Shown piece by piece: positions 18,292-27,790 of a stretch of DNA of 64,000 bases (position 1 is its first letter; each line of letters starts with the position of its first letter). The DNA is from Pontibacter aydingkolensis (GTDB lineage: Bacteria; Bacteroidota; Bacteroidia; Cytophagales; Hymenobacteraceae): NCBI RefSeq assembly GCF_019443125.1, contig NZ_JAHYXK010000001.1, forward strand, positions 437,913 to 501,912, given 5' to 3'. Made by a program: the position numbers and the translations under genes. Under the pieces are notes generated by a model. The model saw only the letters and a program-made list of their open reading frames with translations, was not told the origin of the DNA and searched no databases.

Positions 18292-18702
18292 ATGGCAGAC
18301 TCACACGAAAACCCTTTTCATAAATCTGAACTCACCACCATTTTGGTTGTGGCAGATATGGAGAAATCGAAAGACTTTTATTTAAATAAACTAGGGGCTG
18401 AATTATACCGGGAGTACGGCGGCACATCAGTTGTTCTAAAGTTCCTGGGCAACTGGCTTTTGCTGGTAACTTCGGGAGGCCCCTCCGAAGACAAACCCGA
18501 CGTAAGCTTTGCGCCACCAGAAAACAAAAATCATGTGAGCCACTCGTTCACTATTCGAGTGCAGCACTGCCGCAAATCCTACGAGACTCTCAAAGCTAAA
18601 GGCATTGAATTTATAACTCCTCCCAAAGAATGGGGCTCTGAGATCAGGTGCTTTTTCTATGACCCGGACGGGCACTTATTTGAGATCAGCGAAAGTAAAT
18701 AA
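18292..18702 (+). CDS. VOC-family (glyoxalase/bleomycin-resistance fold) protein
   Basis: A 136-residue VOC protein with two beta-alpha-beta-beta-beta units. The N-terminal TTILVVADMEKSKDFYLNKLG and the C-terminal FFYDPDGHLFEISE are the usual hallmarks, including the Glu that often ligates the metal. Members are lyases, dioxygenases or drug-binding proteins; nothing here decides which. Translation starts at ATG 18292. Confidence 0.85.
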   Translation: MADSHENPFHKSELTTILVVADMEKSKDFYLNKLGAELYREYGGTSVVLKFLGNWLLLVTSGGPSEDKPDVSFAPPENKNHVSHSFTIRVQHCRKSYETLKAKGIEFITPPKEWGSEIRCFFYDPDGHLFEISESK

Positions 18703-18752
18703 CTACTTAAGGTTTACGGTACAAAAAAACAGGTTAAACCGGCTTTCATACT

Positions 18753-19256
18753 TTATTCTGTTTTCTCCGCGCACTCATACTCCATCAGTTCCCGGATATC
18801 TTCGGCACAAGCTACAGGTATAAAAGTATACACTTCCTGTTCGCCAATGCAGTACTTAAACGTAGCAAACTCGCTTCGGCTGCTTGGGTAAATCCATCTG
18901 TCGTTCTGGCATCCGTAAACAAACAGCGGAAATTCGGTATAGTCATAATCGGTATACGACACTACTTCTTCACCTTTTACAAAAAGCAGGCGCCTGTGAT
19001 TTGGCTCTATGTCGTCGCCTTCCCATCTAAAGCCAATTACATCACTAATTGCCCATTTATTCTCGTTTGGCTGAAAGTAATATACTTTGTCCCACTCAAA
19101 ATCTGTCAGTTCTGTAAGTTTTACGGTTTTATACCCCTTTGGCCCGGCTTCGCCTTCTGTTACAGCGGCTTTTAATTCTTGCTCTAAAGAGGTGTTGCTA
19201 TCAGAGCAGCCGGCTAAGTATAAAATGGCCAATAGGGGAAGTACAAATCGTTTCAT
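18753..19256 (-). CDS. Hypothetical lipoprotein
   Basis: A 167-residue lipoprotein with signal peptide and lipobox LAGC (Cys17). The mature part contains several aromatic-rich strands (DFEWDKVYYFQPNENKWAI, then VSYTDYDYTEFPLFVYGC), and four later Cys residues may form disulfides. No family is recognised. It is convergent with the VOC gene and divergent in context from nothing obvious upstream. Confidence 0.7.
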   Translation of the reverse strand: MKRFVLPLLAILYLAGCSDSNTSLEQELKAAVTEGEAGPKGYKTVKLTELTDFEWDKVYYFQPNENKWAISDVIGFRWEGDDIEPNHRRLLFVKGEEVVSYTDYDYTEFPLFVYGCQNDRWIYPSSRSEFATFKYCIGEQEVYTFIPVACAEDIRELMEYECAEKTE

Positions 19257-19363
19257 GAGAAGTATAAACTGATGTATAAAATAGAACGCTGAAAGTATGG
19301 CCTATACTTATACTTTACAGCGTGAGTGTATTAATGGTTAACAAGCAGATGAAACCCGAAGTG

Positions 19364-20440
19364 TTAGCTTCTATACTTTTCTGTAACCACTTCCTGCTCC
19401 TGTGGCCGGCTTCCGAAAACCTTCGCAATCCATTTTGGCAGGAAGAAAGAGCCCAGTATAAGGTAGGGGTAATAAGTAATCAGGCGATAAAGCACCACTA
19501 CAATATTACTGAAGCTACCCAGGAACAGGCCAAAGAAACTCGGGAACGCCATCTCTACAATACCAGCTCCGCCAGGTGTTATGGCAATCAGCATCACGAT
19601 CCAGAATATCAGGTTGCGGGAAATGATAAGGGCGTGCTCACCAAGTGTAACATCTGTAAAGGCCGCGATAAGGCAGTTCAGCAGGAAGTAGCGTGCGCTC
19701 CACACAAAAATAGTAGAGATAATGGCCCTGGCCCAGTAGTTAAAATCCTTGCCTTTAAGCTGTTCCGATGCCCACATGATTTCGTTGCCGTGCTGAAACG
19801 CATTTACGCGCCACTTACGCATAAACCCAATAGATGTAACCCTGATCAGCAGCCATTTAAATGCTCTTGGCCTTACAAACAAGGCATAGATCATGATAAA
19901 AGTATAAACCGCTATGAGGCCATAGCTTACATAAAAAGCAGATTTAAGCTTGGCAATATCGGATGGGTCGAGGTTAAAGGTCGGGAATACTTCGCCTTGC
20001 GTTAGCAGTAGCGCAATGGGGGCCGCCACAATAAAGAACATGTTATCGAGCACAGCCGTCAGCATCACATAAGCCAGCGACTTGCCCAGCGGTATACCTT
20101 CTTTGTTAAGTATGATCGTGGCTACTGTGGTACCACCTACTACAGAAGGCGTTACGGCAGAGGCAAACTCCCAGAGCATGATCACGTCGAGGCTGTTGCG
20201 CCAGGTAAGGAACTTATCTGTAAGCGAGCGAATGCGGTACATATAGCCCAGGTCGCGGATAACAAGCACGGCAAGCGCTGCAACAAGCCACCACACATTG
20301 GCCTCCACGATACCCTTCAACTCTCCTACCTTATCATCCTTGATAAAAAGCCATGCCGTTGCCGCCAAACCCAGCAAAACCGGGATAAGTATTTTAACAG
20401 GGCTAAAGCTTTTAAGTATCGTCTTCTTGTTCTGGTCCAT
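19364..20440 (-). CDS. Flippase-like (UPF0104 / LPG synthase transmembrane) integral membrane protein
   Basis: About 358 residues from the ATG at 20440, with roughly eight transmembrane segments. It resembles the membrane domain of lysylphosphatidylglycerol synthase and the YbhN/UPF0104 family, with conserved-looking SAVTPSVVGGTTVATIIL, TAVLDNMFF and a later TPGGAGIVEMAFPSF. Relatives are thought to flip or move lipids or precursors; the substrate here is unknown. An ORF extension to 20485 exists, but the inner ATG directly before DQNKKTILK is the more natural start. It lies 104 bases downstream of scpA on the same strand and may be co-transcribed with it. Confidence 0.82.
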   Translation of the reverse strand: MDQNKKTILKSFSPVKILIPVLLGLAATAWLFIKDDKVGELKGIVEANVWWLVAALAVLVIRDLGYMYRIRSLTDKFLTWRNSLDVIMLWEFASAVTPSVVGGTTVATIILNKEGIPLGKSLAYVMLTAVLDNMFFIVAAPIALLLTQGEVFPTFNLDPSDIAKLKSAFYVSYGLIAVYTFIMIYALFVRPRAFKWLLIRVTSIGFMRKWRVNAFQHGNEIMWASEQLKGKDFNYWARAIISTIFVWSARYFLLNCLIAAFTDVTLGEHALIISRNLIFWIVMLIAITPGGAGIVEMAFPSFFGLFLGSFSNIVVVLYRLITYYPYLILGSFFLPKWIAKVFGSRPQEQEVVTEKYRS

Positions 20441-20544
20441 GTAGGGCTGATAGTGTCTGCCGGTATCTGTGCTGTTAGCAGGCAAAATGCTTTGGTAGTT
20501 CAGCTAAACTTTTGGCAAGTTAGTAAATTTAATAGCTTACAGGA

Positions 20545-21315
20545 TTATTCTACCAGCAGTTGCGTTACCTGGTTGGCTTTGTCTGCTGTATTAATGATGA
20601 TAAAGTCGTTGAAGCCATCTCCTACTTCAATGTCGATAAGGTTCAGCTGCAGCATGTCCAGAATAGCCAGGAAATTGAAGATCATACCTATCTTGTCCGG
20701 AAACTCGGCTATTATCTGCGAAAAGGCCACATTTTTACGCTGCATTACCATGTTCATGATCACTTCGCGCTGCTGTTCTATAGTATAAGGATACTGGATG
20801 ATGGTGTGCTTCGGCCTGTTCTGCTCTTCTTCAAAGCGTAGCATCGCCTTGTCGAACACCCGCATCAGTTTGTAAAGGCTAAGGTCCTGCAGTTCATATT
20901 CAAAGTGGTTGGCGTTGGCGATCTGCTGCAGTTCCTCGTTTATGTTGCCGCGGTTTTCCTGGGCAAGGCGCATATCCTCCATCTCGGAAAGTACAGGCGT
21001 GGCGGTTTTATACTTTTTATACTCCAGCAGGTGTTGTACCAGTTCCTGGCGAGGGTCAATCTCGTTGCCTTCTTCGTCTTTTTCGGTGCGTGGCAGCAGC
21101 ATTTTGGCCTTAATGCGCATTAACGTGGCAGCCGTAAGTATAAAATCGCTGGCTATCTCTATGTTTAGCTGCTCCAACTGGCGTATGTAGCCCACAAACT
21201 CATTCGTGATCTGGAAGATTGGAATGTCATGTATGTCCAGCTCATCGCGCTCAATAAAGAATAGCAACAGGTCGAAAGGACCTTCAAACAAGGGTAATCT
21301 GATTTCGAAACTCAC
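20545..21315 (-). CDS. scpA: Segregation and condensation protein A
   Basis: A 256-residue kleisin that bridges SMC heads and ScpB in chromosome condensation and segregation. The N-terminal signature FEGPFDLLLFFIERDELDIHDI is diagnostic, followed by the helical N-domain with LTAATLMRIKAKMLLP and an acidic linker (about 85-115). The C-terminal winged helix (about 175-250) binds the opposite SMC head. scpB is not adjacent. It starts with ATG at 21315, divergent from dxs. Confidence 0.93.
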   Translation of the reverse strand: MSFEIRLPLFEGPFDLLLFFIERDELDIHDIPIFQITNEFVGYIRQLEQLNIEIASDFILTAATLMRIKAKMLLPRTEKDEEGNEIDPRQELVQHLLEYKKYKTATPVLSEMEDMRLAQENRGNINEELQQIANANHFEYELQDLSLYKLMRVFDKAMLRFEEEQNRPKHTIIQYPYTIEQQREVIMNMVMQRKNVAFSQIIAEFPDKIGMIFNFLAILDMLQLNLIDIEVGDGFNDFIIINTADKANQVTQLLVE

Positions 21316-21696
21316 GTATTCTGCCTTTTAGTAAGCGCTTGCTGCAGCGCCGGTTACAAAAATAAACATTTCCGGCGTATTACCGCCATTTCTCTCTCCT
21401 CAACCTAAACCTTTGCTGGCTGGTTCATAACTAGTTGCAGCTATTAAAAGTATAACCCAAGATGTACTGTTTATTTACAGCAAAAAAAGTTACAAAGTAT
21501 AACTATAAGCATTTAATTCCAATTATATAGTATTTGCGCTATAATTAGGCAGACAGTTTTGCGATAGCTAAATGCACTTAAAGTAGGTGGCCGTATTTTT
21601 AATTTTATTAACTTTACGAGTTCGCTAAAAGGGTACAATTTGTGCTTTGTAAACTTTCGCTGAAATATTTTGTTAGAGGTCTATAAAGACAATTCT
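21316..21696. other. Divergent intergenic region between scpA and dxs, no gene
   Basis: This 381-base A+T-rich region carries the promoters of scpA (leftward) and dxs (rightward). Several TTTG-containing stretches (for example around 21640-21655) could be dxs -7 elements, but none matches TAnnTTTG cleanly. No hairpin or coding frame stands out. Confidence 0.5.
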
Positions 21697-23610
21697 ATGA
21701 TCATTAAACCCGGAGAGTTGCTAGCCTCCATCAACACACCTGCCGACCTGCGCAAGCTCAAGCCAGAGCAATTGCTACAGGTATCGCAGGAGTTGAGGCA
21801 GTACATCATTGATGTTGTTTCGATACATGGCGGGCATTTTGGTGCCAGCCTTGGCGTAGTGGAGCTTACAACGGCATTACATTATGTTTTCAATACACCT
21901 TACGACCAATTGGTGTGGGACGTAGGCCACCAGGCATACGGACATAAGATTTTAACTGGCCGTCGTGAGGTTTTTCATACAAACCGCAAATATGGCGGCA
22001 TCTCCGGTTTCCCTAAAAGAAAAGAAAGCGAATACGATACATTTGGCGTAGGCCACTCCAGCACGTCTATCTCGGCGGCTTTGGGTATGGCTGTGGCCTC
22101 AAAGTACAAAGGCGAGGACAACCGACAGCACATTGCTGTTATCGGCGACGGTGCTATGACAGGCGGTATGGCCTTTGAGGCCCTGAACCACGCCGGTGTA
22201 GCCAACGCTAATTTATTGGTGGTGCTTAATGATAACTGCATGAGCATCGACCCGAATGTGGGCGCGCTTAAAGAATATTTAACTGACATTACCACCTCCC
22301 GCACTTATAACAAAGTGCGCGACGAGATCTGGAACGTGCTGGGCAAAATCAGCAAGTTTGGCCCGAATGCACAACAGATAGCCTCTAAAGTAGAGAGTGG
22401 CATTAAGGCTACTTTACTAAAGCAGAGCAATTTGTTCGAAGGCCTTAAATTCCGTTACTTCGGCCCTATTGACGGCCACGACGTGAACCACCTGGCATCG
22501 GTAATGGAAGACCTGAAGCACATACCGGGTCCGAAGATATTGCACGTGCTAACTACTAAAGGCAAAGGCTACGCACTGGCCGAAAAAGACCAGACCAAAT
22601 GGCACGCACCAGGCCTATTCGATAAGATTACAGGCGAAATCTATAAAACACACCACGACAAGCCACAGCCTCCGAAGTACCAGGATGTTTTTGGCCACAC
22701 GATGGTGGAGCTGGCAGAGCAGAACCCTAAAATTATGGGTGTAACGCCTGCCATGCCATCCGGTTGCTCGCTTAATATTATGATGAAGGCCATGCCAGAT
22801 CGCGCTTTTGACGTGGGCATTGCCGAGCAGCATGCGGTTACGTTCTCAGCTGGTTTAGCTACACAAGGCTTAGTGCCTTTCTGTAATATCTACAGTACCT
22901 TTATGCAGCGTGGCTACGACCAGGTGCTGCACGATGTGGCCCTACAGAACCTGAACGTGGTTTTCTGCCTCGATAGAGCCGGTTTCGCCGGTGCCGACGG
23001 TCCAACACACCATGGTGCTTACGACATAGCTTACATGCGATGCATCCCAAACATGGTGGTAGCCGCCCCTATGAACGAGCAGGAACTGCGTAACATGATG
23101 TACACTGCCTCGCAGGAGGACATGGGTCCATTCACAATCCGTTACCCACGCGGCGAAGGTGTTATGCCAAATTGGAAAACTCCATTGGAGTTGCAGCAGG
23201 TAGGCAAAGGCCGTACGATACAGGAAGGCGAAGAAGTGGCCATACTCACCTTCGGACACATTGGTAACTATGCTGTTGATGTTTGCAAAAAACTTGCTTA
23301 CGATGGCATTACCCCAGGCCACTACGACATGCGCTACTGCAAGCCATTGGATGCTGAACTGCTACACCACATATTCTCAAAGTATGACAAGGTGATTACT
23401 ATAGAAGACGGCTGCCTGCAAGGCGGCTTTGGTAGTGCTGTACTGGAGTTTATGGTGGATAACGGCTATACTTCGCAGGTAAAGCGCCTGGGTATTCCGG
23501 ACAAGATATTTGAGCACGGCTCGCAGATGGAGTTGCACCGCGAAGCAGGCTTTGCCCCGGAAGATATTGAACGTACGGTACGTGAAATGATCGGGGTCGC
23601 GGTTTCTTAG
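21697..23610 (+). CDS. dxs: 1-deoxy-D-xylulose-5-phosphate synthase
   Basis: A 637-residue thiamine-diphosphate enzyme that condenses pyruvate and glyceraldehyde-3-phosphate, the first step of the MEP isoprenoid pathway. Visible motifs: HGGHFGASLGVVELTTAL and VWDVGHQAYGHKILTGR in the N-terminal domain, the ThDP site GDGAMTGGMAFEALNHAG (from residue 150) with NDN, then FDVGIAEQHAVTFSAGLA and DRAGFAGADGPTHHG in the pyrimidine-binding domain, and the transketolase C-terminal domain. I chose ATG 21697; an in-frame TTG at 21670 would add nine unlikely residues. A strong terminator follows at 23645. Confidence 0.96.
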   Translation: MIIKPGELLASINTPADLRKLKPEQLLQVSQELRQYIIDVVSIHGGHFGASLGVVELTTALHYVFNTPYDQLVWDVGHQAYGHKILTGRREVFHTNRKYGGISGFPKRKESEYDTFGVGHSSTSISAALGMAVASKYKGEDNRQHIAVIGDGAMTGGMAFEALNHAGVANANLLVVLNDNCMSIDPNVGALKEYLTDITTSRTYNKVRDEIWNVLGKISKFGPNAQQIASKVESGIKATLLKQSNLFEGLKFRYFGPIDGHDVNHLASVMEDLKHIPGPKILHVLTTKGKGYALAEKDQTKWHAPGLFDKITGEIYKTHHDKPQPPKYQDVFGHTMVELAEQNPKIMGVTPAMPSGCSLNIMMKAMPDRAFDVGIAEQHAVTFSAGLATQGLVPFCNIYSTFMQRGYDQVLHDVALQNLNVVFCLDRAGFAGADGPTHHGAYDIAYMRCIPNMVVAAPMNEQELRNMMYTASQEDMGPFTIRYPRGEGVMPNWKTPLELQQVGKGRTIQEGEEVAILTFGHIGNYAVDVCKKLAYDGITPGHYDMRYCKPLDAELLHHIFSKYDKVITIEDGCLQGGFGSAVLEFMVDNGYTSQVKRLGIPDKIFEHGSQMELHREAGFAPEDIERTVREMIGVAVS

Positions 23611-23644
23611 ACAGAGGGTTATTTGACAAAGGACAAAAGACTTG

Positions 23645-23680
23645 AGCCCTGCAGTTTTAAGAAGCTGCAGGGCTTTTTTT
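23645..23680 (+). terminator. Rho-independent terminator of dxs
   Basis: A perfect 10-bp stem AGCCCTGCAG / CTGCAGGGCT (23645-23654 and 23665-23674) is followed by a seven-T run. Confidence 0.88.
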
Positions 23681-23690
23681 GTTTATACTT

Positions 23691-23862
23691 CGTAGGGACA
23701 GGTCGGGACCTGTCCGCGCGACAACCTCACCGATGAGACAAGAAATTATACTTTGCGATATAACTTCCAAAGTATAAATTTATACCAACACAATTATCTG
23801 TGTACAGTTTGGCAACGATTGCTCATGCACGATTCGGACAGGTCGCGACCTGTCCCTACGAA
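23691..23862. repeat. REP-like inverted doublet, family B
   Basis: Two copies of the GGACAGGTCGCGACCTGTCC-type palindrome (23696-23715 with one base change, and 23836-23855) face each other. Each has the same outer flank ACTTCGTAG on its outside, so the inverted match extends to about 30 bp. About 120 bp lie between them, without a gene. Confidence 0.75.
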
Positions 23863-23911
23863 GTAATCACAAGCGAACAATACAACAAAAGTTAAATCCT
23901 AACTAATTTTA

Positions 23912-23919
23912 TACTTTTG
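23912..23919 (+). promoter_or_regulatory. Promoter -7 element of the alpha/beta hydrolase gene
   Basis: TACTTTTG matches TAnnTTTG and is 42 bases upstream of the ATG at 23962. No clear -33 element. Confidence 0.45.
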
Positions 23920-23961
23920 AAGGTTATCCTGTCCATCTAATAATCCTGCAAATCCTGATCT

Positions 23962-24729
23962 ATGACAAAAACACATACTCACCCCACCGACACACTTGTT
24001 TTCCTGCACGGCTTCTGCGAGAGCACCAAAGTATGGGAGACATTTACAAAACCGCTGGAGCATAAATTCAGAATCATACTTCTAGACCTGCCTGGCTTTG
24101 GCGAGAACACACAGAGTGTGCACGAATACAGCATGGAAAGTATGGCGGACGATGTGAAGCGCCAGTTAGATGAGCAAGGTGTAAAAAAATGCATCCTGAT
24201 AGGCCACTCCATGGGTGGGTATGTAAGTATGGCTTTTGCCGAGAAGTATGAGAAAATGCTTAACGGGCTTTGCCTCTTCCACTCCTCTGCCCTACCCGAC
24301 ACCGACGAGAAAAAAGAAAACCGCAACAAGACCATCGAGTTTGTGGAGAAGCATGGCGTAGCTAAGTTTATGCAGTCGTTTGTAAAGCCTTTGTTCTATG
24401 CTGATAACCGTAAAAAACTGCGTAAAGAAATTGATTTGATGGTGGAGATAGGCAAGAACACACCCAAAGAAAGTATAACCAGCGGCCTGGCTGCCATGCG
24501 CGACAGACCCGACAGAACTGATGTCCTAAAAAATGTAAAGTGTCCGGTGCTATTTATATTCGGTAAAAAAGACGGAGCCGTTCCGCTTGATAAAGCCCTG
24601 GAGCAATGCCACCTGCCTAACAATAGTATGGTAAACTTTTTGGGTAAAACCGGGCACATGGGTATGTTTGAGCGCACCTACGAAACCCGCAAAGCCATTG
24701 AGAAATTCGCCGAGACGATTTATGGGTAA
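23962..24729 (+). CDS. Alpha/beta-fold hydrolase (cytoplasmic)
   Basis: A 255-residue single-domain alpha/beta hydrolase without a signal peptide. Motifs: VFLHGFCES (oxyanion hole), LLDLPGFGEN, the nucleophile elbow GHSMGG (Ser83), the probable acid in IFGKKDGAVPL and the catalytic His in KTGHMGMFE. The order and spacing match the esterase/epoxide-hydrolase/MhpC-like group. The substrate is unknown. The MFS permease gene follows 110 bases later on the same strand but need not be in the same operon. Confidence 0.87.
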   Translation: MTKTHTHPTDTLVFLHGFCESTKVWETFTKPLEHKFRIILLDLPGFGENTQSVHEYSMESMADDVKRQLDEQGVKKCILIGHSMGGYVSMAFAEKYEKMLNGLCLFHSSALPDTDEKKENRNKTIEFVEKHGVAKFMQSFVKPLFYADNRKKLRKEIDLMVEIGKNTPKESITSGLAAMRDRPDRTDVLKNVKCPVLFIFGKKDGAVPLDKALEQCHLPNNSMVNFLGKTGHMGMFERTYETRKAIEKFAETIYG

Positions 24730-24839
24730 ATTTAATGGCTGATTTTTAATTGTTGGTTGTTGTCTGAATCAAGATTTTCAGGATCAGAAAAGATAAACAG
24801 GATTCACTCATTTACTCATTCAAAAGTCACAACTCTTTA

Positions 24840-25997
24840 ATGACTCCTTCCCGCATACTTCCTGTTATTGTTTTTTCGCAGTTTGCGGGCACCTCGCTTT
24901 GGTTTGCCGGTAATGCGGTACTGCCGGAACTGCAGAAGTCGCTGCAACTGCAGGAGGGTGCGCTGAGCTTGCTTACATCGGCAGTACAATTCGGATTTAT
25001 ACTTGGTACACTTTGCTTTGCCATACTTTCACTGGCTGATAGGGTGTCTCCAAGGTTGCTATTCCTGATTTGTGCTTTGCTTGGGGCTGCTGCAAATGTT
25101 ATGGTTTTGTTTGCTGCTACAAGTATAACCGGCGTGCTTATACTTCGTGCGGCTACAGGCTTTTTACTGGCTGGCATATACCCGGTGGGCATGAAGATAG
25201 CTGCCAGTTGGTATAGCGGCAAACTAGGGAAAGCCATTGGCTACTTAGTAGGTGCTTTGGTTCTGGGCACGGCATTTCCGCATTTACTTCGTGGCTTGGG
25301 AGCTACATTACCCTGGCAGGCTATGCTGCTGGCAGTAAGTATACTTGCCGCTATTGGGGGCATACTTATGTACCTGCTTGTGCCGGATGGCCCACACTTG
25401 ACCAAAGGCGCTAAGTTTGATGCCCGCAATATGCTAAAGGTGTTTCAGGTACGAGACTTTAGGGCTGCTGCTTTCGGATACTTTGGCCACATGTGGGAGC
25501 TTTATACCTTGTGGGCCTTTACGCCATTTATACTTACCTATACTTTACCAGAGCTTTCTGCCAGCCAGGTGTCGCTATATAGTTTTGCCGTAATTGCCGC
25601 CGGGGCAGTAGGTTGTATTGGCGGCGGATATTTATCACAGTACCGGGGAAGTGCTAAAGTAGCTTTTGTGCAGTTGCTGCTGTCCGGTTTGTGCTGCGTG
25701 GCTTCGGTGTTCATACTTCAGGAGCCATACTTCATCGTGCCGTTTCTGATGTTTTGGGGTGTAGTAGTGGCCGGAGACTCACCGCAGTTCTCTGCATTGT
25801 CTGCCAGAACAGCGCCTGCTCATCTAGTTGGCACAGCGCTTACTGTTGTTACCAGTATAGGCTTTGCCATTACTATTGTAAGCATACAGTTTACAGGCTG
25901 GTTACTGCAAAACATGCCGCCGGCCCATACTTTTGTGTGGCTGGCTGTTGGGCCATTGCTGGGGCTACTGGCACTACGCAGATTGGTAAGGGCATAA
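24840..25997 (+). CDS. Major facilitator superfamily transporter
   Basis: A 385-residue permease with about twelve hydrophobic segments. The first loop region reads LSLADRVSPRLLF, a variant of the MFS loop 2-3 motif, followed by RAATGFLLAGIYPVGMKIAASW in helix 4, as in the MFS groups near the cyanate/CynX-like and YfcJ-like permeases. The substrate is not evident. The coding sequence contains AAGTATA/TATACTT about six times in 1.16 kb, mostly read as Ser-Ile or Ile-Leu codon pairs, a good local example of the word described in the findings. Confidence 0.85.
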   Translation: MTPSRILPVIVFSQFAGTSLWFAGNAVLPELQKSLQLQEGALSLLTSAVQFGFILGTLCFAILSLADRVSPRLLFLICALLGAAANVMVLFAATSITGVLILRAATGFLLAGIYPVGMKIAASWYSGKLGKAIGYLVGALVLGTAFPHLLRGLGATLPWQAMLLAVSILAAIGGILMYLLVPDGPHLTKGAKFDARNMLKVFQVRDFRAAAFGYFGHMWELYTLWAFTPFILTYTLPELSASQVSLYSFAVIAAGAVGCIGGGYLSQYRGSAKVAFVQLLLSGLCCVASVFILQEPYFIVPFLMFWGVVVAGDSPQFSALSARTAPAHLVGTALTVVTSIGFAITIVSIQFTGWLLQNMPPAHTFVWLAVGPLLGLLALRRLVRA

Positions 25998-26078
25998 AAA
26001 ACGACAGCCTGCTGTTACACAGGCTGCCGCAAAAAATCGAAACGTAATATGCTATACTTAAGATTGCAGTTATGGTTG

Positions 26079-26498
26079 CTACTCTGCTTCCATTTCCATC
26101 ACAGAACCATCTGCTGCTCTTAAATGCATTTTGTCATCTGTGAGCTTGGTTACTTCAAAGTTTTCTGTCATATCCTGGCCTTCGAACTGAAGGCTAAGGC
26201 GCTTGGCTGTCTGGTCGTAGGTCCAGGTGCCGGTTTGCAAAGAGCCGCCGCCGCCCAGGGCAAAACGTCCGTCAGAATAAAACTGCATGGTCTCCTGTTT
26301 TTCGTCCTTGGTTAGCTTATCCTTATCACCGGCCGCGTTCATCTCTTTATCCGCTTTCCATGTTTTACTGCTGGCACCCGATATCATACTTTCAGTACCA
26401 ACCTCGTCATTTCCCCCGCAACTCCACAGCAACATAACCAGCAGCATCATTATCAGTTTGGTCCAGGCTGAGCGGATGTTAAATTTTTTCGCATTCAT
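26079..26498 (-). CDS. Lipocalin-like lipoprotein
   Basis: About 139 residues from ATG 26498. The signal peptide has the lipobox LWSC, then GGNDE. The mature protein has the pattern of small lipocalin-like proteins common in Bacteroidota: SSKTWKADKEMN at the start, then DGRFALGGGG, GTWTYDQTAKRLSLQFE and later TDDKMHLRAADGSVMEME. Such proteins have a small beta-barrel; ligand unknown. A longer frame reaches 26573, but the inner ATG gives a normal signal peptide. Convergent with the MFS gene. Confidence 0.75.
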   Translation of the reverse strand: MNAKKFNIRSAWTKLIMMLLVMLLWSCGGNDEVGTESMISGASSKTWKADKEMNAAGDKDKLTKDEKQETMQFYSDGRFALGGGGSLQTGTWTYDQTAKRLSLQFEGQDMTENFEVTKLTDDKMHLRAADGSVMEMEAE

Positions 26499-26688
26499 AG
26501 TTTTAAAGTTTTGGTTCAATTCATAAACAGCCCATTTCAGGAGCTGATGAGTTAACTTACGGCCTTGCACCACTTGCCGTTACGGAATTTAACGTCACAA
26601 CTAAGTATTTAATCTGGCGTATTTTAGGTATGTGGCTTTGGGTGTATAGTAGCCATACTATTGAAAACAGATTTTAAAATATTGAGAT

Positions 26689-26994
26689 ATGGGACTAAGA
26701 GATTTTTTTAAAAAAGGAAAAGAAGAACCTGCCAAGCAGCAACCCGGAACTCCGGGCCAGCCGGGCGAAGGTCATGGGTTCTTTAACAAAAGCGACATGA
26801 ACAAAATCACAGATCCTACTGCAAACCAGGATGTGTATACGGTACAGTCAGGCGACTCGCTTTCCAAGATCGCGAAAAAGCACTACGGAAACGCTAACGC
26901 CTGGACCAAAATATATAATGCTAACAAAGAAAAAATAGGCGATAACCCTGACCTGATACGTCCGGGACAGCGCTTTGTGATACCGCGCGACTAA
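26689..26994 (+). CDS. LysM-domain protein (YgaU/LysM BON-like, short)
   Basis: A 101-residue protein with a basic N-terminus (GLRDFFKKGKEE), a Pro/Gly-rich linker and one LysM domain at about 47-99: VYTVQSGDSLSKIAKKHYGN, then IYNANKEKIGDNPDLIRPGQRFVIP. LysM domains bind GlcNAc-containing glycans such as peptidoglycan. No signal peptide is visible, as in E. coli YgaU-like proteins. It is a single gene and is followed by a strong terminator. Confidence 0.85.
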   Translation: MGLRDFFKKGKEEPAKQQPGTPGQPGEGHGFFNKSDMNKITDPTANQDVYTVQSGDSLSKIAKKHYGNANAWTKIYNANKEKIGDNPDLIRPGQRFVIPRD

Positions 26995-27014
26995 AACTCG
27001 TGTGCGTAAAAAGT

Positions 27015-27048
27015 AAATAGCCGGCTCCTGAACAGGGGCCGGCTATTT
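27015..27048. terminator. Rho-independent terminator after the LysM gene
   Basis: A 16-bp stem with one G-U pair (AAATAGCCGGCTCCTG with CAGGGGCCGGCTATTT, 27015-27048), flanked by a T-rich stretch on the plus strand. Confidence 0.85.
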
Positions 27049-27078
27049 TATTATACTTTTAAGCCAGGGCAACAAATA

Positions 27079-27116
27079 AAAAGGCCTGCCAAGCACAATG
27101 CTCAGTAGGCCTTTCA
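27079..27116 (-). terminator. Rho-independent terminator of ndk
   Basis: AAAGGCCT pairs with AGGCCTTT with an inner AGCA/TGCT stem. On the minus strand a T-rich run follows. It begins 25 bases past the ndk stop. Confidence 0.78.
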
Positions 27117-27140
27117 AATCAATAAGTATACTTCTAAAAA

Positions 27141-27560
27141 CTAGAAGCGCTCGTCAGCAGAGAAAAAGAAGTCGCCTTCGATCTGCGCGTTCTCGTCAGA
27201 GTCAGAACCATGTACGGCGTTAGACTCGATAGACTTAGCGTATTTTTTACGGATAGTGCCTTCTGCAGCCTGCTCCGGGTTAGTAGCGCCAATAAGCGTA
27301 CGGAAATCCTCTACAGCGTTGTCCTTCTCTAGGATCATTGCCACGATCGGGCCTTTAGACATATACTTTACAAGGTCGTTGTAGAAAGGACGCTCTTTAT
27401 GCACCTCGTAAAACTTACCGGCACGCTCCTCAGACAATCTTGTTTTTTTCATTGCCACAATACGGAAGCCGCCTTCCTCGATCATTTTAGTAATGCCGCC
27501 AATGTGGTTATCAGCCACGGCATCAGGCTTAATCATGGTGAATGTGATGTTTCCGGCCAT
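27141..27560 (-). CDS. ndk: Nucleoside diphosphate kinase
   Basis: A 139-residue cytoplasmic enzyme that transfers the gamma-phosphate of ATP to NDPs through a phosphohistidine. The N-terminal [12 protein letters not shown], the central [33 protein letters not shown] and the active site NAVHGSDS (His117) are all present. Length and order are standard. A TACTTTTG promoter element lies at 27603-27610 on the minus strand, about 43 bases upstream of the ATG. Monocistronic. Confidence 0.96.
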   Translation of the reverse strand: MAGNITFTMIKPDAVADNHIGGITKMIEEGGFRIVAMKKTRLSEERAGKFYEVHKERPFYNDLVKYMSKGPIVAMILEKDNAVEDFRTLIGATNPEQAAEGTIRKKYAKSIESNAVHGSDSDENAQIEGDFFFSADERF

Positions 27561-27602
27561 ATCTTTTTAATGGTTTGGTTTATATATCTTGATTTTGGTT
27601 TG

Positions 27603-27610
27603 CAAAAGTA
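27603..27610 (-). promoter_or_regulatory. Promoter -7 element of ndk
   Basis: TACTTTTG on the minus strand matches TAnnTTTG, 43 bases upstream of the ndk ATG. Confidence 0.5.
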
Positions 27611-27790
27611 GGAGATTTCGGGCAATATCAGGCATACTTTTAAGATATACTTCCTAACTCTTTTCTTAGCATCACAGTTTTTAAATGTTGTTAAAATATG
27701 GCTTCACAGCGCATATAATTGCTTTAGAACTATTTTATTCAGAAATTCGCGCCTTATATCCTTATTAATCAGAGGATTTAAATCTATAGT

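Noticed and set aside
19322..20005. Open frame of 227 codons antisense to the flippase-like gene
   Set aside because: Composition is that of the complement of a membrane protein; no homology or promoter is visible.
21670..21696. TTG start giving a nine-residue longer Dxs
   Set aside because: The extra residues do not fit the family's N-terminus; the ATG at 21697 gives MIIKPGELL.
23691..23862. Inverted family B pair as ends of an insertion sequence
   Set aside because: Only about 120 bases between the arms and no transposase; a REP doublet fits better.
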